A stretch of DNA of 64,000 nt from Sphingomonadaceae bacterium (GCA_024236155.1 JACKLA010000002.1:372001-436000); one strand, 5' to 3'; numbered from the stretch's first letter, positions 1 through 9,893 are shown. A program made the numbers and translations. Notes: generated by a model not told the origin, from the sequence alone.

Positions 1-302
1 ATATCTTCCGGCGTCAGCTCGATGGCGGGCTTGTTGCCGATTGCGGTCAGCGTCTTGGAGACCTGTGCCAGTTGATCGGCCATTTGGCCGAGCGTGGCCG
101 TGTAGTCCGGAATCACGATGTCGGCTCGTTCCCTGGCCATGTTCTGGACTGTATGGCGTACCATCGCCATCTCGCCTTCAAGACGAGCGAAGGCTTCCGT
201 TGCCGGGTCGGACTCGGTCACCGGCTCCGGTTCTGGTCTCGGCGCGGGCGGTTCCTCGACTTCGAGGTCCAGTTGCACTTCTTCGATGTGGTCGTCTTCC
301 AT
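1..302 (-). CDS. DUF6118-like protein (partial, runs off left edge)
   Basis: About 100 residues are visible from an ATG at 302; the rest lies left of the window. The start has a good ribosome site (AGGAG about 9 bases upstream) and follows the traA stop by only 10 bases, so the two are co-transcribed. The N-terminus is acidic and proline-rich (residues 1-35), followed by a helical stretch and a YTATLGQMADQLAQV segment. This arrangement, and the position just after a Ti-type traA, match what I remember of the DUF6118 family found in mobile elements of sphingomonads. Function is unknown; a role in conjugation is inferred only from context. Confidence 0.6.
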   Translation of the reverse strand, partial: MEDDHIEEVQLDLEVEEPPAPRPEPEPVTESDPATEAFARLEGEMAMVRHTVQNMARERADIVIPDYTATLGQMADQLAQVSKTLTAIGNKPAIELTPED

Positions 303-312
303 GTTGGTTCTC

Positions 313-3199
313 CTAAATGCCAATGTCGAAAGCGCGGGTGCGCTCGCGTGTGAGGGTTGCGGTGAGTTCGTTGGCGATGCTGCGTTCGGGTTTTGGATTG
401 ATGCCCAGCTCGCGGGATTTGCCTCGCAGCAGACCTTCGACCTGCGGATCGCGCTCCAGCCCTTTCGCCAGATCGGATAGCTTTGCCGACACACGGGCAG
501 CGCCTGCACGGTCGCCTTGCTGTTCAAGCTGCTTGCGTGTCGTGCTCAACCCCCGCCAGTCGCTGACGAAACGCTCGGATCGCAGTGCTGGATCGGTCCG
601 CACAGCGGCTTCGTGCCGCATGGCACGCATAGTTTCCTGGCTGCGACCGCCAGCGGCCTCTGCAATCAGCTCAGGACGCCGCTCCAGCGCCTTGGCGAGA
701 TCGGTGACGGCAAGGGGGCGGTTCGCTTCGAGCGCCCTTCCTGCTTTCTCCAGCGCATCCTTCTGGTGCGGGAGGACGGGCAAGCCCTGCGCCTGCATCG
801 TGCCGATATCGCGAAGTGCGCGGGCATAGTGTTCGACCGCGCGGCGCTGGTCGTTTTGCGTGATTGCCTGCGCCGGGATTGGCTCTAGTTGACGGGCCTT
901 CGGGCGGAAGTTTCCGAAGATCGATTTGGCCCGTTCGGGAAACTGCCGAACCATCTCCATGACCCGCTCGCGGAAAGTGATGCCGCGCAGTTCGGCGAAA
1001 GCCTGCTCGGGTTTGTAATCGCCAGCCATGTCCTTCCCGCGCTCGCGGCTTAGCAATCGGACAAGCTTGGACTGGTCGGCAAAGTCATCGCGCCCATAGT
1101 GCAGCGCCAGCCCGTCGCGGTGGCGCGACATGGCGACATAGGCGGAATGGCTGTCCATGCCCGGTGTGGCGAGCAGATAGGCGCGATCAACCGTCATGCC
1201 CTGCGCCTTGTGGATCGTGGCCGCATAGCCATGATCGATATGGGCGTAATCCTTCGTGTTAAAAGCGACCTCGCGGCCATCGTCTGTGCGCACCGCCATG
1301 CGCTGCGCGCTGGCCTTTGCAACCGTGCCCAGCGTCCCGTTCTTGACGCCAAGCCCGCGTTCGTTGCGCAGGAAGATGATGCGGTCGCCGGATGCAAACT
1401 GGCGCTCGCCGCGTGCCGCCTTGATCGTGACAACTGCGCCCAGCGCACCAGCCTCGCGCAGCTTCTCGCGCGCCATCTGGTTCAGCTTGCGGACCTCGTC
1501 ATTGGTGTGGGTGAGGATGATCCGGCTGTCGGCGGGGCTGGCCTGGCGTTCCTGATTCCAGCGCTCGATCAGCACCGTCCGTGCATCCTCGCGCGTGTCA
1601 GCGGCATGGACCATGTCGCGTTCTTCATAGGTGCGGATTGCTTCGCCGGTTCGGCCCGTGGCGAGGTGCCGGGTCGCATCCTGCTGCCATGCGGAAAGCT
1701 GGCGGCGAACTTCGCTGATCTCGACCCCGCCGTGGCGCTCATGGATCGCCCGGAAGGCTGCGCCTGCCTCGATAGCCTGAAGCTGCTGCTGGTCGCCGAC
1801 CAGGACCACTTTCGCTCCGGCCTTTTCGGCATGGGACAGCACGCGCTCCATCTGGCGCGTGCCGACCATGCCCGCTTCGTCGATGACGAGAACGTCACGG
1901 GATGTGAGCTGCTCACGTCCTCTGCCCCACTGATGCTCAAGGCTGGCAATGGTGCGCGATGCGATGCCGGAGCCGTTCTCCAGCCCTTCGGCGGCAATGC
2001 CGGAAAGCGCTGCGCCGCGCACAGTGTAGCCCGCGCTTTCCCAGGCCTCACGTGCCACACCGAGCATCGCGCTCTTGCCGGTTCCGGCGTAGCCGACAAC
2101 GACTGCAAGTCCCTTGCTCTTGGTCACATGCTCGAAGGCGAATTTCTGTTCGCCGGAAAGGACCAGGCCGCGCCTTGCAGCGCTGGCGAATGCAGCATTT
2201 CGCAGGACATCATTGACGCTGTGTTTGGTGTGTTGGGCCATTGCATCGGCGGCGCGATGCAGGCGCTGTTCGGTCTCGATCATCGACCGCGAAGTGAAAC
2301 GATCCTGCCCTCGTCCATCCTTGCCCAAGGAGATCAAATCGGGCGATGCGCGCACGGCATTGTAAGCCGCATCGAACTGCTCCTTTCCGTCGCTATGCCG
2401 GTTAACAAAGGCGGCAAGGTCGCGCCTGGTGAACGTCGCCTGCTGGTGCGTGATCGCATCGAGCGCCAGCGCGGGATTGGCGATGATCCGCTCGCCATTG
2501 CGCTGGGCAATGGCGCGGTGTTCTTCGATCCGTTCGGCCTCCAGTCCGCGTCCGCCAATGCGTGAGGCTGCGGGTCCAATCTTGTCCTGCGGTTCCAGAG
2601 CGATGCCCTGCGCCTCCAGGCTGCGATGATCGATCCGGGCATCGATATCGCGTTCGGAGAGGGCGCGGTTCACATGATCGGCCCAGCGCTCGCGCCATTG
2701 CTCGATCAGCGCGGTTTTGTTCCAGTCGCGGACCTTTGCGCCAAAGCCACCCTTTGTGACCTCTCGCATGGTCAGCATGACATGCGCGTGCGGCTTGGCC
2801 TTGCCGTCCTCGCCAATATCCCAATGGACATTGAGATCGGCGATCATGCCTTTCCCGACGAACTCGGCTTTGAGGAACTCGCGCGCCAGCCTGACATTGT
2901 CCTTCTTGGACAGCTCGCGGGGCAAAGCGAACTCGACCTCGCGGGCGAGCTGGGCATCCTTGCGCTTCTCGGCGGCCTCGACCGCATTCCACAATGTGGC
3001 CCGGTCGGTGAAGGCTTCGGGCGCGCCCTTGGGGCAGCATCACTTCGGAATGAAGGACGCCTGCCTTGTTGGTGAAATCATGGGTTCGGTCGATGCGTTC
3101 GTCGTGCAGCTGTTCGCCAGCACGATAGGCCGCCGCCGCAACGGCACTGCGTCCGCTCGACCGTCCGATGACCTTTGCGCTGAAGTGAAAGATTGCCAT
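313..3199 (-). pseudogene. traA: Ti-type conjugative relaxase TraA (MobA/MobL), frameshifted
   Basis: TraA nicks DNA at oriT and unwinds the transferred strand. The N-terminus (MAIFHFSAKVIGRS, start at 3199) reads as a MobA/MobL relaxase up to MLPQG; the frame then shifts and the remaining 893 codons continue in another frame from WNAVEAAEKRK. An extra base in the CCC run at 3026-3028 explains the shift. Downstream are the metal-binding PHAHVML motif of the relaxase, then a RecD-like helicase with Walker A GYAGTGKS and Walker B VLVIDEAG, and a long C-terminal region. The intact protein would be about 961 aa, normal for the family. Either the gene is inactivated or the base is a sequencing error. 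It is divergent from traC/traD, as in Ti-type systems. Confidence 0.85.
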
Positions 3200-3372
3200 G
3201 TCGGCAATCCAGTTACACCGCAAACGCAACGTCGGCACGACGTATAAGCGCGCCCTCTCATGATAAAATCCTGATCGGGACTAGGCGGTATCACACTGTC
3301 CCGGCGACCTTACTGCATTGGATTACAAGCACGATTATTATCACTCCATCGCACCAACGATGGAGACAACAC
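3200..3372. promoter_or_regulatory. Divergent traA / traCD intergenic region (likely promoters, possible oriT)
   Basis: This 173-base gap separates divergent traA and traC. In Ti-type transfer systems the oriT lies between these genes. The stretch is richer in A and T around 3310-3360 (for example ATTATTATCACTCC) than the flanks. I do not recognise a specific nic site, so the oriT assignment is an inference from synteny only. Confidence 0.35.
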
Positions 3373-3678
3373 ATGCGCAAACCCCGCGATTTTGATTCGG
3401 AACTGAAGGCACTTGCCGACAAGGCGAAGCAGTTGAAGGAACGCCGCGTGCGCGACCTCGGCGCGCTGGTCACGGCAACCGGAGCCGACGCGCTCGATGC
3501 CGATGTCCTGGCGGGCGCTCTGCTCGATGCCGCCGCCAACACCGACAAGGCAATCGGGGAGGGCTGGCGCAAGCGCGGCGCAGCCTTCTTTCAGGTCAAG
3601 TCACGCGACACTGCGAGCGGACCTCGCCAGCAGCCGGAAAGCACTATACCGCTCGACAGCGGCGCGGCATCGGCTTGA
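3373..3678 (+). CDS. traC: Conjugal transfer protein TraC-like
   Basis: A 101-aa protein starting at an ATG preceded by GGAGA. The first 75 residues (MRKPRDFDSELKALADKAKQ, then GALLDAA and GWRKRGAAFF) match the small TraC accessory protein encoded divergently from traA in Ti-type elements. It is thought to assist relaxosome formation. The last 25 residues overlap a stretch that reads well in another frame, so the true C-terminus could be affected by a small indel. Confidence 0.65.
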   Translation: MRKPRDFDSELKALADKAKQLKERRVRDLGALVTATGADALDADVLAGALLDAAANTDKAIGEGWRKRGAAFFQVKSRDTASGPRQQPESTIPLDSGAASA

Positions 3679-3700
3679 GGCGGCAAAGGCACGAACCGAC

Positions 3701-3928
3701 ATGCGCGAATGGCAGGTCAAACGACGCGAACGGACCAAACAACTGATCGAGCTGGGCGGCCTCGTCGCCAAGGCTGATCTGGTCGAGCTGACCGATGATG
3801 ATCGCGCCGCGCTTTACGGCGCATTCCTCACAGTCGCCGCCAAGCTGCGCGGGCCGGATGGAGCGCAGGCGCTGGTGCTCTTCCGGCGTAAGGGCAAGCG
3901 GGCGTTTGAGGCTGAACAGGACCTCTGA
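3701..3928 (+). CDS. traD: Conjugal transfer protein TraD-like
   Basis: A 75-aa protein (MREWQVKRRERTKQLIELGG) with the typical TraD core: basic N-terminus, LIELGGLVAKA and LTDDDRAALYGAFL. It lies 22 bases after traC and is the usual second gene of the traC-traD pair. The ATG at 3701 has no strong ribosome site; the frame stays open upstream with a plausible sequence (HRLEAAKARTD), so the protein could start earlier or be translationally coupled to traC. Confidence 0.6.
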   Translation: MREWQVKRRERTKQLIELGGLVAKADLVELTDDDRAALYGAFLTVAAKLRGPDGAQALVLFRRKGKRAFEAEQDL

Positions 3929-4034
3929 ACCTAGGGTGTTTCCGCCGTCGAAGTGGCCCAATCGGCTCAAGCATCGCCAATCGCGCTTGCTTCGTTTGTA
4001 ACTGCGCTATAACCAGAGCAAGAGAGGGGGAGCC

Positions 4035-4226
4035 GTGGGGCAGGCTAAGTCGCAAATTTCAAACCAAAAAATGGTTCACGTTAGGCTTGAACCGGAGTTG
4101 CACCGGCGGCTCCGCATAGTCGTCGCTTCGGAAGATACCTCGATTCAAGACTGGCTATCTGATGCGGTCGAACGTGCCGTTGAAAAGGCATGGCCTACCA
4201 TCACACAAGGGACGAACAAAAAATGA
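4035..4226 (+). CDS. Small ribbon-helix-helix-like DNA-binding protein
   Basis: A 63-aa protein with a GTG start preceded by an AGAGAGGGGG ribosome site. The pattern MVHVRLEPELHRRLRIVVA, then TSIQDWLSDAVERAVEK, is the strand-helix-helix layout of Arc/MetJ-type repressors and antitoxins. It overlaps the restriction-methylation gene by four bases (ATGA), so it is the first gene of the restriction operon. Inferred role: controller of operon expression, comparable to the C proteins of some restriction systems though from another fold. It could instead be an orphan partition-type regulator. Confidence 0.65.
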   Translation: MGQAKSQISNQKMVHVRLEPELHRRLRIVVASEDTSIQDWLSDAVERAVEKAWPTITQGTNKK

Positions 4227-6193
4227 GTACGGCTGCCTTGCGCGCTCCCAGTAGCGCCCAGATTCCGGTCATCGTTCGGCAGGGCAAAATCCTCGATTTC
4301 ATCGATGGTCTGACCCAACGGAATGAGACCCCAGAAGAGTATGTCAGGCAGGAAATAGCCAAGTCTCTTGTCCGCGAATATGATTACGCGAAAGCCGACA
4401 TTTCCGTCGAATTCACGCTTCGCCTCGGTTCACGAAAGCCGCGCGCTGATCTCGTGATTTTCGATGAAGGTGACGACCACAAGCAAGACCGTGCGAGGGT
4501 CATCATCGAATGCAAATCGCAAAAGGTGAAATCAAGCGATCGCAAGGAAGGTGTCGGCCAGCTTCACGCCTACATGTCAGCTTGCCCGAATGTTCAGTAT
4601 GGAATGTGGACCAACGGTCTGGAACGATACTGCTACCGGCGTGTCGAGAAAGATGGCTCAATATCTTTCGACGAAATTCCGGATATACCTGGCAAGGGAT
4701 GCAGTGAGGAAGATGTTGAGCGCCCTAGGTTCGACCAACTCAAGGCGGCGTCGTCGGACGCGCTGCTGTTCGCGTTTCGGCGCTGCCACAACTATATTGC
4801 GGGCAATCAGGGGCTCCAGAAGCCAGATGCGTTCTGGGAACTCCTGAAGATCATTTTCTGCAAGATTCATGACGAGCGCAGCTCCGATGAAGTTGAATTC
4901 TACGCCACCTCGAAAGAGCGTCACAATCTGAATGGACGCCTCAAGGTCAAGTCGCGGATCGACGCTCTCTATGCTGCGGTGAAAGCCGAATACGACACGA
5001 TCTTCCGCGAAAATGAAGAGATCGAGCTTGAGCCTGCGGTACTGGCCTATATCGTCAGTCAGCTTCAGATGTACTCGCTCCTGGAGAGTGATATTGACGT
5101 GAAGGGACGCGCTTACGAGGAGATCGTTGGCTCGAACCTTCGCGGTGACCGGGGCGAATTTTTCACTCCGCGCAATATCTGCCAGATGGCGGTCACGATG
5201 CTCGATCCAAACGAGCGCCAACTGATAATGGATCCGGCATGCGGGACTGGGGGCTTCCTCATTACCGCGATGAACTATGTCATTGAGAAGATACGCGCCG
5301 CAGAGATTGCCAAGTGGGGTGAAATCGCACGGGCAGAAGATGCCATTCGTGCACGTGTCCAGCGCTTCGCCGAGAAATTCATCATTGGAATGGACCTGAA
5401 TCCGAGCCTCGTGAAGGCATCGAAGATGAATATGGTGATGAACAATGATGGCGCTGGCGGGCTATTCCAGGGTAACTCCCTGAAGGCTCCTGCGACATGG
5501 GATGACGTGCTTCGCGCGCGGAACGTCATGGGCACTGTCGATCTGCTGTTCACGAATCCACCGTTCGGTTCGAAAATTCCAATTGATGATCCCGCCATAC
5601 TCGAAAAGTACGAACTCGGGCATGCGTGGTCATACGACGCTGACACCGATGAGTGGTCGATGCGGTCAGATATTCAAAAGTCCCAGCCGCCGGAAATCCT
5701 CTTTATCGAACGGTGCGTGCGGTTGTTAAAGCCGGGGACAGGCCGTTGCGCAATTGTTCTGCCTGACGGGATACTTGGTTCGCCGGGGGCAGGATATGTT
5801 CGTGAGTGGCTACTGCGGAATACTCGAATCCTCGCCAGCATTGACCTTCACCCAGACACTTTCCAGCCCCATGTAAGCGTTCAGACGAGCGTGCTCGTAC
5901 TCCAGCGGAAGACCGACGAAGAAATGGCTGTCGAAAAGGCGGCTGGCCGGTTCAATGACTACCAGGTGTTCATGGCGGTAGCAAACCATGTAGGGCATGA
6001 TAAGCGCGGTAACGTCACATACGTACGTGATCGATCGGGCAACGAAATTGTTGAAGAATTTGAAGAGCAAACGAAGGATTACGAAGAAGGCAAGCCAATT
6101 TACAAGCGCCAACTGACTCAGCGAAAAGTCGTCGATGATAACACTCTTCAAATTGCTCAGGCATTTCGCGCATGGCTATCCGAGCAAGATTAA
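4223..6193 (+). CDS. Restriction-methylation fusion: HSDR_N nuclease + HsdM-like N6-adenine methylase
   Basis: A 656-aa protein. Residues about 20-150 form a PD-(D/E)xK nuclease like the N-terminus of type I HsdR: RADLVIF with D76, and IIECK with E96 and K98. Residues about 280-600 form an HsdM-type N6-adenine methylase: RGEFFTPR, SAM-binding DPACGTGGF at 337-345 and catalytic NPPF at 445-448. The ATG at 4223 overlaps the regulator stop. A separate specificity gene follows, and no HsdR helicase gene is present. Nuclease plus methylase in one chain with a separate S subunit resembles the BcgI A/B (type IIB) arrangement rather than a type I system. The protein should modify and cut DNA at a bipartite site set by the S subunit. 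Confidence 0.85.
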   Translation: MSTAALRAPSSAQIPVIVRQGKILDFIDGLTQRNETPEEYVRQEIAKSLVREYDYAKADISVEFTLRLGSRKPRADLVIFDEGDDHKQDRARVIIECKSQKVKSSDRKEGVGQLHAYMSACPNVQYGMWTNGLERYCYRRVEKDGSISFDEIPDIPGKGCSEEDVERPRFDQLKAASSDALLFAFRRCHNYIAGNQGLQKPDAFWELLKIIFCKIHDERSSDEVEFYATSKERHNLNGRLKVKSRIDALYAAVKAEYDTIFRENEEIELEPAVLAYIVSQLQMYSLLESDIDVKGRAYEEIVGSNLRGDRGEFFTPRNICQMAVTMLDPNERQLIMDPACGTGGFLITAMNYVIEKIRAAEIAKWGEIARAEDAIRARVQRFAEKFIIGMDLNPSLVKASKMNMVMNNDGAGGLFQGNSLKAPATWDDVLRARNVMGTVDLLFTNPPFGSKIPIDDPAILEKYELGHAWSYDADTDEWSMRSDIQKSQPPEILFIERCVRLLKPGTGRCAIVLPDGILGSPGAGYVREWLLRNTRILASIDLHPDTFQPHVSVQTSVLVLQRKTDEEMAVEKAAGRFNDYQVFMAVANHVGHDKRGNVTYVRDRSGNEIVEEFEEQTKDYEEGKPIYKRQLTQRKVVDDNTLQIAQAFRAWLSEQD

Positions 6194-7617
6194 CTGCCCC
6201 GCGAGAGGTCAGGCAACAATGGCCGTGGCATGAGGCACAGTCGATCAGCCTCCCGGCGTCACTGCTCTTTGGCGGCGATCGCCGAATGGAAGCTGAGAAT
6301 TTTTTGGCACCAGGGTTTGCCGTTCGGCACCGGATCACGTCCAAACCAAATGGCTGGAGCGCCTTCTCGGAGGCTGCAAACGTTTGGCAGCCATCTCGAC
6401 TGAAGGGCATCCAAGTATCACCTGATTTTGGAGTGCCGTTCCTAGCTGCGACGCAAGTGTTTGATGTTCGACCGATCCCTCGAAAATGGCTGTCGTTAGA
6501 TCGTACCGATGACCACTCCCAGCGTTTCGTTTCGGAGGGAACGGTGTTGTTGACGTGTTCCGGCAGCGTTGGCCGTGCAACGCTTGCGGATGCCACTGTC
6601 TCTAAGATGCTCATTTCGCACGATTTGTTGCGGATTGACGCTCGCAAGGACGAAGAAAGAGGCTGGATTTACGCTTATCTTCGGTCGCCAACTGTGAGGG
6701 CGATGATGACCTCGGCGCAGTACGGCCACATGATCAAGCACCTCGAGGTGAGTCATTTGGAAGCGCTTCCGTTCGTTTCCATGCCGAAGGGGGCGGCCAA
6801 GACATTTAACGAAGCCGTTGATCGGATCATTAGGCTGAGAAACCAATCACATGACCTCACGGAAAGAGCTGAGCAACTCTTTGAAGAATCGTTCGGGAAA
6901 TTCTCTCCAGGTTGTGACGGTGAAGCTGGCTTCTCCGTAAGCGCTTTAGCTGCACTGACAGGGGAACGACGCAGATTTGAAGCTCAATTTCACAATCCGG
7001 CAGTCGGGGAGATTGTGCAGCACTTGGGAGTGCGCGCTACTGGCTGGAACTCGGTCAGCCAACTTGGCTATTCAGTTTGGCTTCCGACAAGGTTCCGGCG
7101 AATAAATGCCGATGATGGCATCCCATTTATGGATAGCTCAGTCCTTTTCGAAATTAATCCTGACCTCAAGAAATTCATTCAAGACTCAGATTTTGGCGAC
7201 CCCTACCGTGGACGGGTAATGGCTGGATGGTTGCTCTTGGCTCGATCGGGACAAGTCTACGGCATCAACGGTTCGACAATGATCGCCTCAAGCGCTCACG
7301 AAGAGAAGATCATATCAGATCACGTCATTAGGATCGCGCCCGAATCGCCTCAGTGTCGCGTCGGCTATCTGCATGTAGCTATGTCTCACCCTGAGCTGGG
7401 GCGACCGCGCGTAAAAGCGTTGCCCTATGGATCAAGCATTCCGGAAATTGAGGTGGCAGATGTCGAGCGGCTTCTCATTCCTCGGCTATCAGCGGAAAGG
7501 GAAGGCGAGATTGCTGATTTGGCAGAGGCGGCGGCAGCTGACCGCGATACTGCAGACGCACTTGAAGTGGAGATTGCAAACGAGGCGGACAATATCGTCC
7601 GATCATTCATGAAATGA
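6172..7617 (+). CDS. Restriction-modification specificity (S) subunit, HsdS-like
   Basis: A 481-aa protein overlapping the methylase by 22 bases. It has two target-recognition modules: one at about residues 40-235 (GVPFLAATQVFD, GTVLLTCSGSVGR, HMIKHLEVSHLEALPF) and one at about 300-450 (GIPFMDSSVLFE, GWLLLARSGQVYGI, SIPEIEVADVERLLIP). Each ends with a helical spacer. This is the duplicated fold of type I S and BcgI B subunits, which recognise the two halves of a bipartite sequence. The start has no clear ribosome site, so translation is probably coupled to the upstream gene. Repeat sequences of S subunits diverge quickly, so the target cannot be predicted. Confidence 0.85.
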   Translation: MAIRARLTAPREVRQQWPWHEAQSISLPASLLFGGDRRMEAENFLAPGFAVRHRITSKPNGWSAFSEAANVWQPSRLKGIQVSPDFGVPFLAATQVFDVRPIPRKWLSLDRTDDHSQRFVSEGTVLLTCSGSVGRATLADATVSKMLISHDLLRIDARKDEERGWIYAYLRSPTVRAMMTSAQYGHMIKHLEVSHLEALPFVSMPKGAAKTFNEAVDRIIRLRNQSHDLTERAEQLFEESFGKFSPGCDGEAGFSVSALAALTGERRRFEAQFHNPAVGEIVQHLGVRATGWNSVSQLGYSVWLPTRFRRINADDGIPFMDSSVLFEINPDLKKFIQDSDFGDPYRGRVMAGWLLLARSGQVYGINGSTMIASSAHEEKIISDHVIRIAPESPQCRVGYLHVAMSHPELGRPRVKALPYGSSIPEIEVADVERLLIPRLSAEREGEIADLAEAAAADRDTADALEVEIANEADNIVRSFMK

Positions 7618-7649
7618 TGTGATTGAAGTCGAGAGCTAGGGCAAGAATT

Positions 7650-9893
7650 ATGGCGATATTCACTACCAGCAATGTTCCGATCTCGTCCCTGATCGAAGAC
7701 ATCGATATGGGCAAGATCGGCCTGCCGGAATTGCAGCGCCCGTTCGTGTGGCCGAACGTCAACGTCCGCGATCTCTTCGACTCCCTCTATCGAGGCTACC
7801 CTGCCGGTTTCTTGCTGTTCTGGAAAACCGGTGCTGAAGGCGGCTTGAAGAGCATCGGAACTGGCCCCAAGCAGTCCGTCCCTGAACTCGCAATCGTCGA
7901 TGGCCAGCAGCGCCTCACCTCGCTTTATGCTGTTGTGAAGGGGATGGAAGTCCTCCGCTCCAACTTCAAGAAAGAGCGCATTCAGATTGCCTTCAACCCG
8001 CTGTCTGGCCGGTTCGATGTCGCCGATGCTGCGATCAAAAAGGACCGTGCCTTCATCCCTGATATTTCGGTGCTCTGGACGCCGGACTTCAAGGCCGGTG
8101 CTTTCCGAAAGGCCTTTCTCTCGCAGCTCACGGAAATTCGGGAAATCTCGGACGACGAAGAGGCGGCCATCGAGGATGCGATCGATCACCTTCGCAATCT
8201 GCCCAATTACAACTTCGTCGCTCTGACTCTCGCGTCATCGGTCGATGAAGAAACCATCGCCGAAGTTTTCGTGCGCATCAACGGAAAGGGCAAGGCGCTC
8301 AACCAGGCAGACTTCATCATGACATTGATGTCAGTCTTCTGGGAGGAAGGCAGGGTCGAGCTGGAGAATTTCTCGCTTCAGGCCACAGTGCCCAGCGAAG
8401 GGCAGGCATCGCCGTTCAACCATTTCATCAAGCCGTCACCAGACCAGATGCTGCGCGCGACTGTGGGATTGGCGCTCAAGCGAGCGCGGCTGGCCAATGT
8501 CTATGGCGCGCTGCGTGGGAAGGATGCCGCGACCGGCGTGGACAATCCCGACAAGCGCGAGGGTCAGTTTGCCCTGATGCGCGAAGCCCAGTCGGCGGTT
8601 CTCAACCTGGCCAACTGGCATCACTTCCTCGATGCCTTAAAACTGGCGGGCTACCGTGGGCAGAAGATGGTAAGCTCGGAAGCGGCGATCATTTTCAGCT
8701 ACGTCCTCTATTTGATCGGCATTCGTGACTACGGCATCGATCGCACCCGGATGCGACAGGCGATTGCCGAGTTTTATTTCATGTCGGCAATGACAGGGCG
8801 TTACACCAGTTCGCCAGAAACGCGCTTCGAAGCCGATCTTGCTCAGGTCCGTGATCTTGGTAGCGGCGAGGCATTCATCGCCAAGCTTCGCGAGATGTGC
8901 GACACCACGCTGACAAACGACTACTGGGAAATCACACTGCCTAGTCAGCTCGCAACCTCGGCCTCGCGAAGCCCGACGCTCTTCGCCTACCAGGCCTCGC
9001 TCATCATGCTGGACGCGCCCGCGCTTTTCAGCCCCTTGAAGTTGGTCGCAATGATTGACCCTGCGATCAAGGGATCGAAGGCGTCGCTAGAACAACACCA
9101 TCTGTTCCCCCGCGCCTATCTCGAAGGGCAGGGTGTTACCGATCTCAAGCAAATAAACCAGATTGCCAACTTTGCTCCGGTTGAATGGCCGGAGAACATC
9201 AAGATCGGGAAACAACCCCCGGCAGAATATGTCCCTGCGCTCGACGCGCAGATGACCGCGTCGGAGCGCGAACGGGTCTATGGCCTTCACGCTCTCCCGT
9301 ACCTCTGGTGGGAATTGCCCTACGATCAGTTCCTGGTCGAGCGGCGGCTCCGCATGGCACAAGTCGTTAGGCGGGCATGGGAGCAATTGCGCGGTGATGC
9401 TGCCATTGAAGCGGTTGCGCCGCCTTCGGTGGCTGAATTGATCGCTGGTGGCGAAACCGGAGCGGTGGAGTTCAAGTCAACGCTTCGCATCAACCTCCAC
9501 ACCGGTCAGCCGGATGAGAAGATGCACCTGTCCGCGCTCAAAACGATTGCCGGATTCCTGAATGCCAAGGGCGGCACACTGCTTATTGGCGTGGCCGATG
9601 ATGGCGAAGTCCTCGGCATCGGTGCCGATGGCTTCCCCAACGAAGACAAGATGGGGCTGCACTTGGTCAACCTCATCAAAGACAGGATTGGCGAAGTTTT
9701 CTTGCCTTACGTCCACCCGCATTTCGAAGATCAGGAAGACGAGCGGGTTCTTATGGTCCGTTGCGAGCCGGGGCCAAAGGCCGCATTTCTGAAGGACGGG
9801 AAGGAGCAACGATTCTTCGTTCGTGGCGGTAATGCTACTGCTGAATTAAACGGCGCAGGCGTAACTGATTACATCAATCACCGTTTCGGCTAG
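7650..9893 (+). CDS. DUF262-DUF1524(HNH)-AlbA_2 fusion protein, GmrSD-like nuclease
   Basis: A 747-aa protein. Residues 1-250 are DUF262 (ParB-like): LPELQRPFVW and DGQQRLT at 84-90, the motif used for nucleotide-dependent sensing in GmrS. Around 483-530 is a DUF1524 HNH nuclease: HHLFPR, then IANFAPVEW and ENIKIG. From about residue 600 the chain continues into an AlbA_2/Schlafen-type domain (AVEFKSTL, GFLNAKGGTLLIGVADDG). DUF262-DUF1524 proteins include the type IV enzyme GmrSD that cuts modified DNA. The ATG at 7650 is preferred over a TTG at 7623. The gene follows the S subunit by 32 bases and is probably part of the same operon. The added C-terminal domain is unusual to me. Confidence 0.85.
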   Translation: MAIFTTSNVPISSLIEDIDMGKIGLPELQRPFVWPNVNVRDLFDSLYRGYPAGFLLFWKTGAEGGLKSIGTGPKQSVPELAIVDGQQRLTSLYAVVKGMEVLRSNFKKERIQIAFNPLSGRFDVADAAIKKDRAFIPDISVLWTPDFKAGAFRKAFLSQLTEIREISDDEEAAIEDAIDHLRNLPNYNFVALTLASSVDEETIAEVFVRINGKGKALNQADFIMTLMSVFWEEGRVELENFSLQATVPSEGQASPFNHFIKPSPDQMLRATVGLALKRARLANVYGALRGKDAATGVDNPDKREGQFALMREAQSAVLNLANWHHFLDALKLAGYRGQKMVSSEAAIIFSYVLYLIGIRDYGIDRTRMRQAIAEFYFMSAMTGRYTSSPETRFEADLAQVRDLGSGEAFIAKLREMCDTTLTNDYWEITLPSQLATSASRSPTLFAYQASLIMLDAPALFSPLKLVAMIDPAIKGSKASLEQHHLFPRAYLEGQGVTDLKQINQIANFAPVEWPENIKIGKQPPAEYVPALDAQMTASERERVYGLHALPYLWWELPYDQFLVERRLRMAQVVRRAWEQLRGDAAIEAVAPPSVAELIAGGETGAVEFKSTLRINLHTGQPDEKMHLSALKTIAGFLNAKGGTLLIGVADDGEVLGIGADGFPNEDKMGLHLVNLIKDRIGEVFLPYVHPHFEDQEDERVLMVRCEPGPKAAFLKDGKEQRFFVRGGNATAELNGAGVTDYINHRFG

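Noticed and set aside
1099..2565. 488-codon open frame on the plus strand opposite traA
   Set aside because: It is a mirror of the high-GC relaxase gene; no ribosome site and no protein features, while the minus strand carries the relaxase/helicase motifs.
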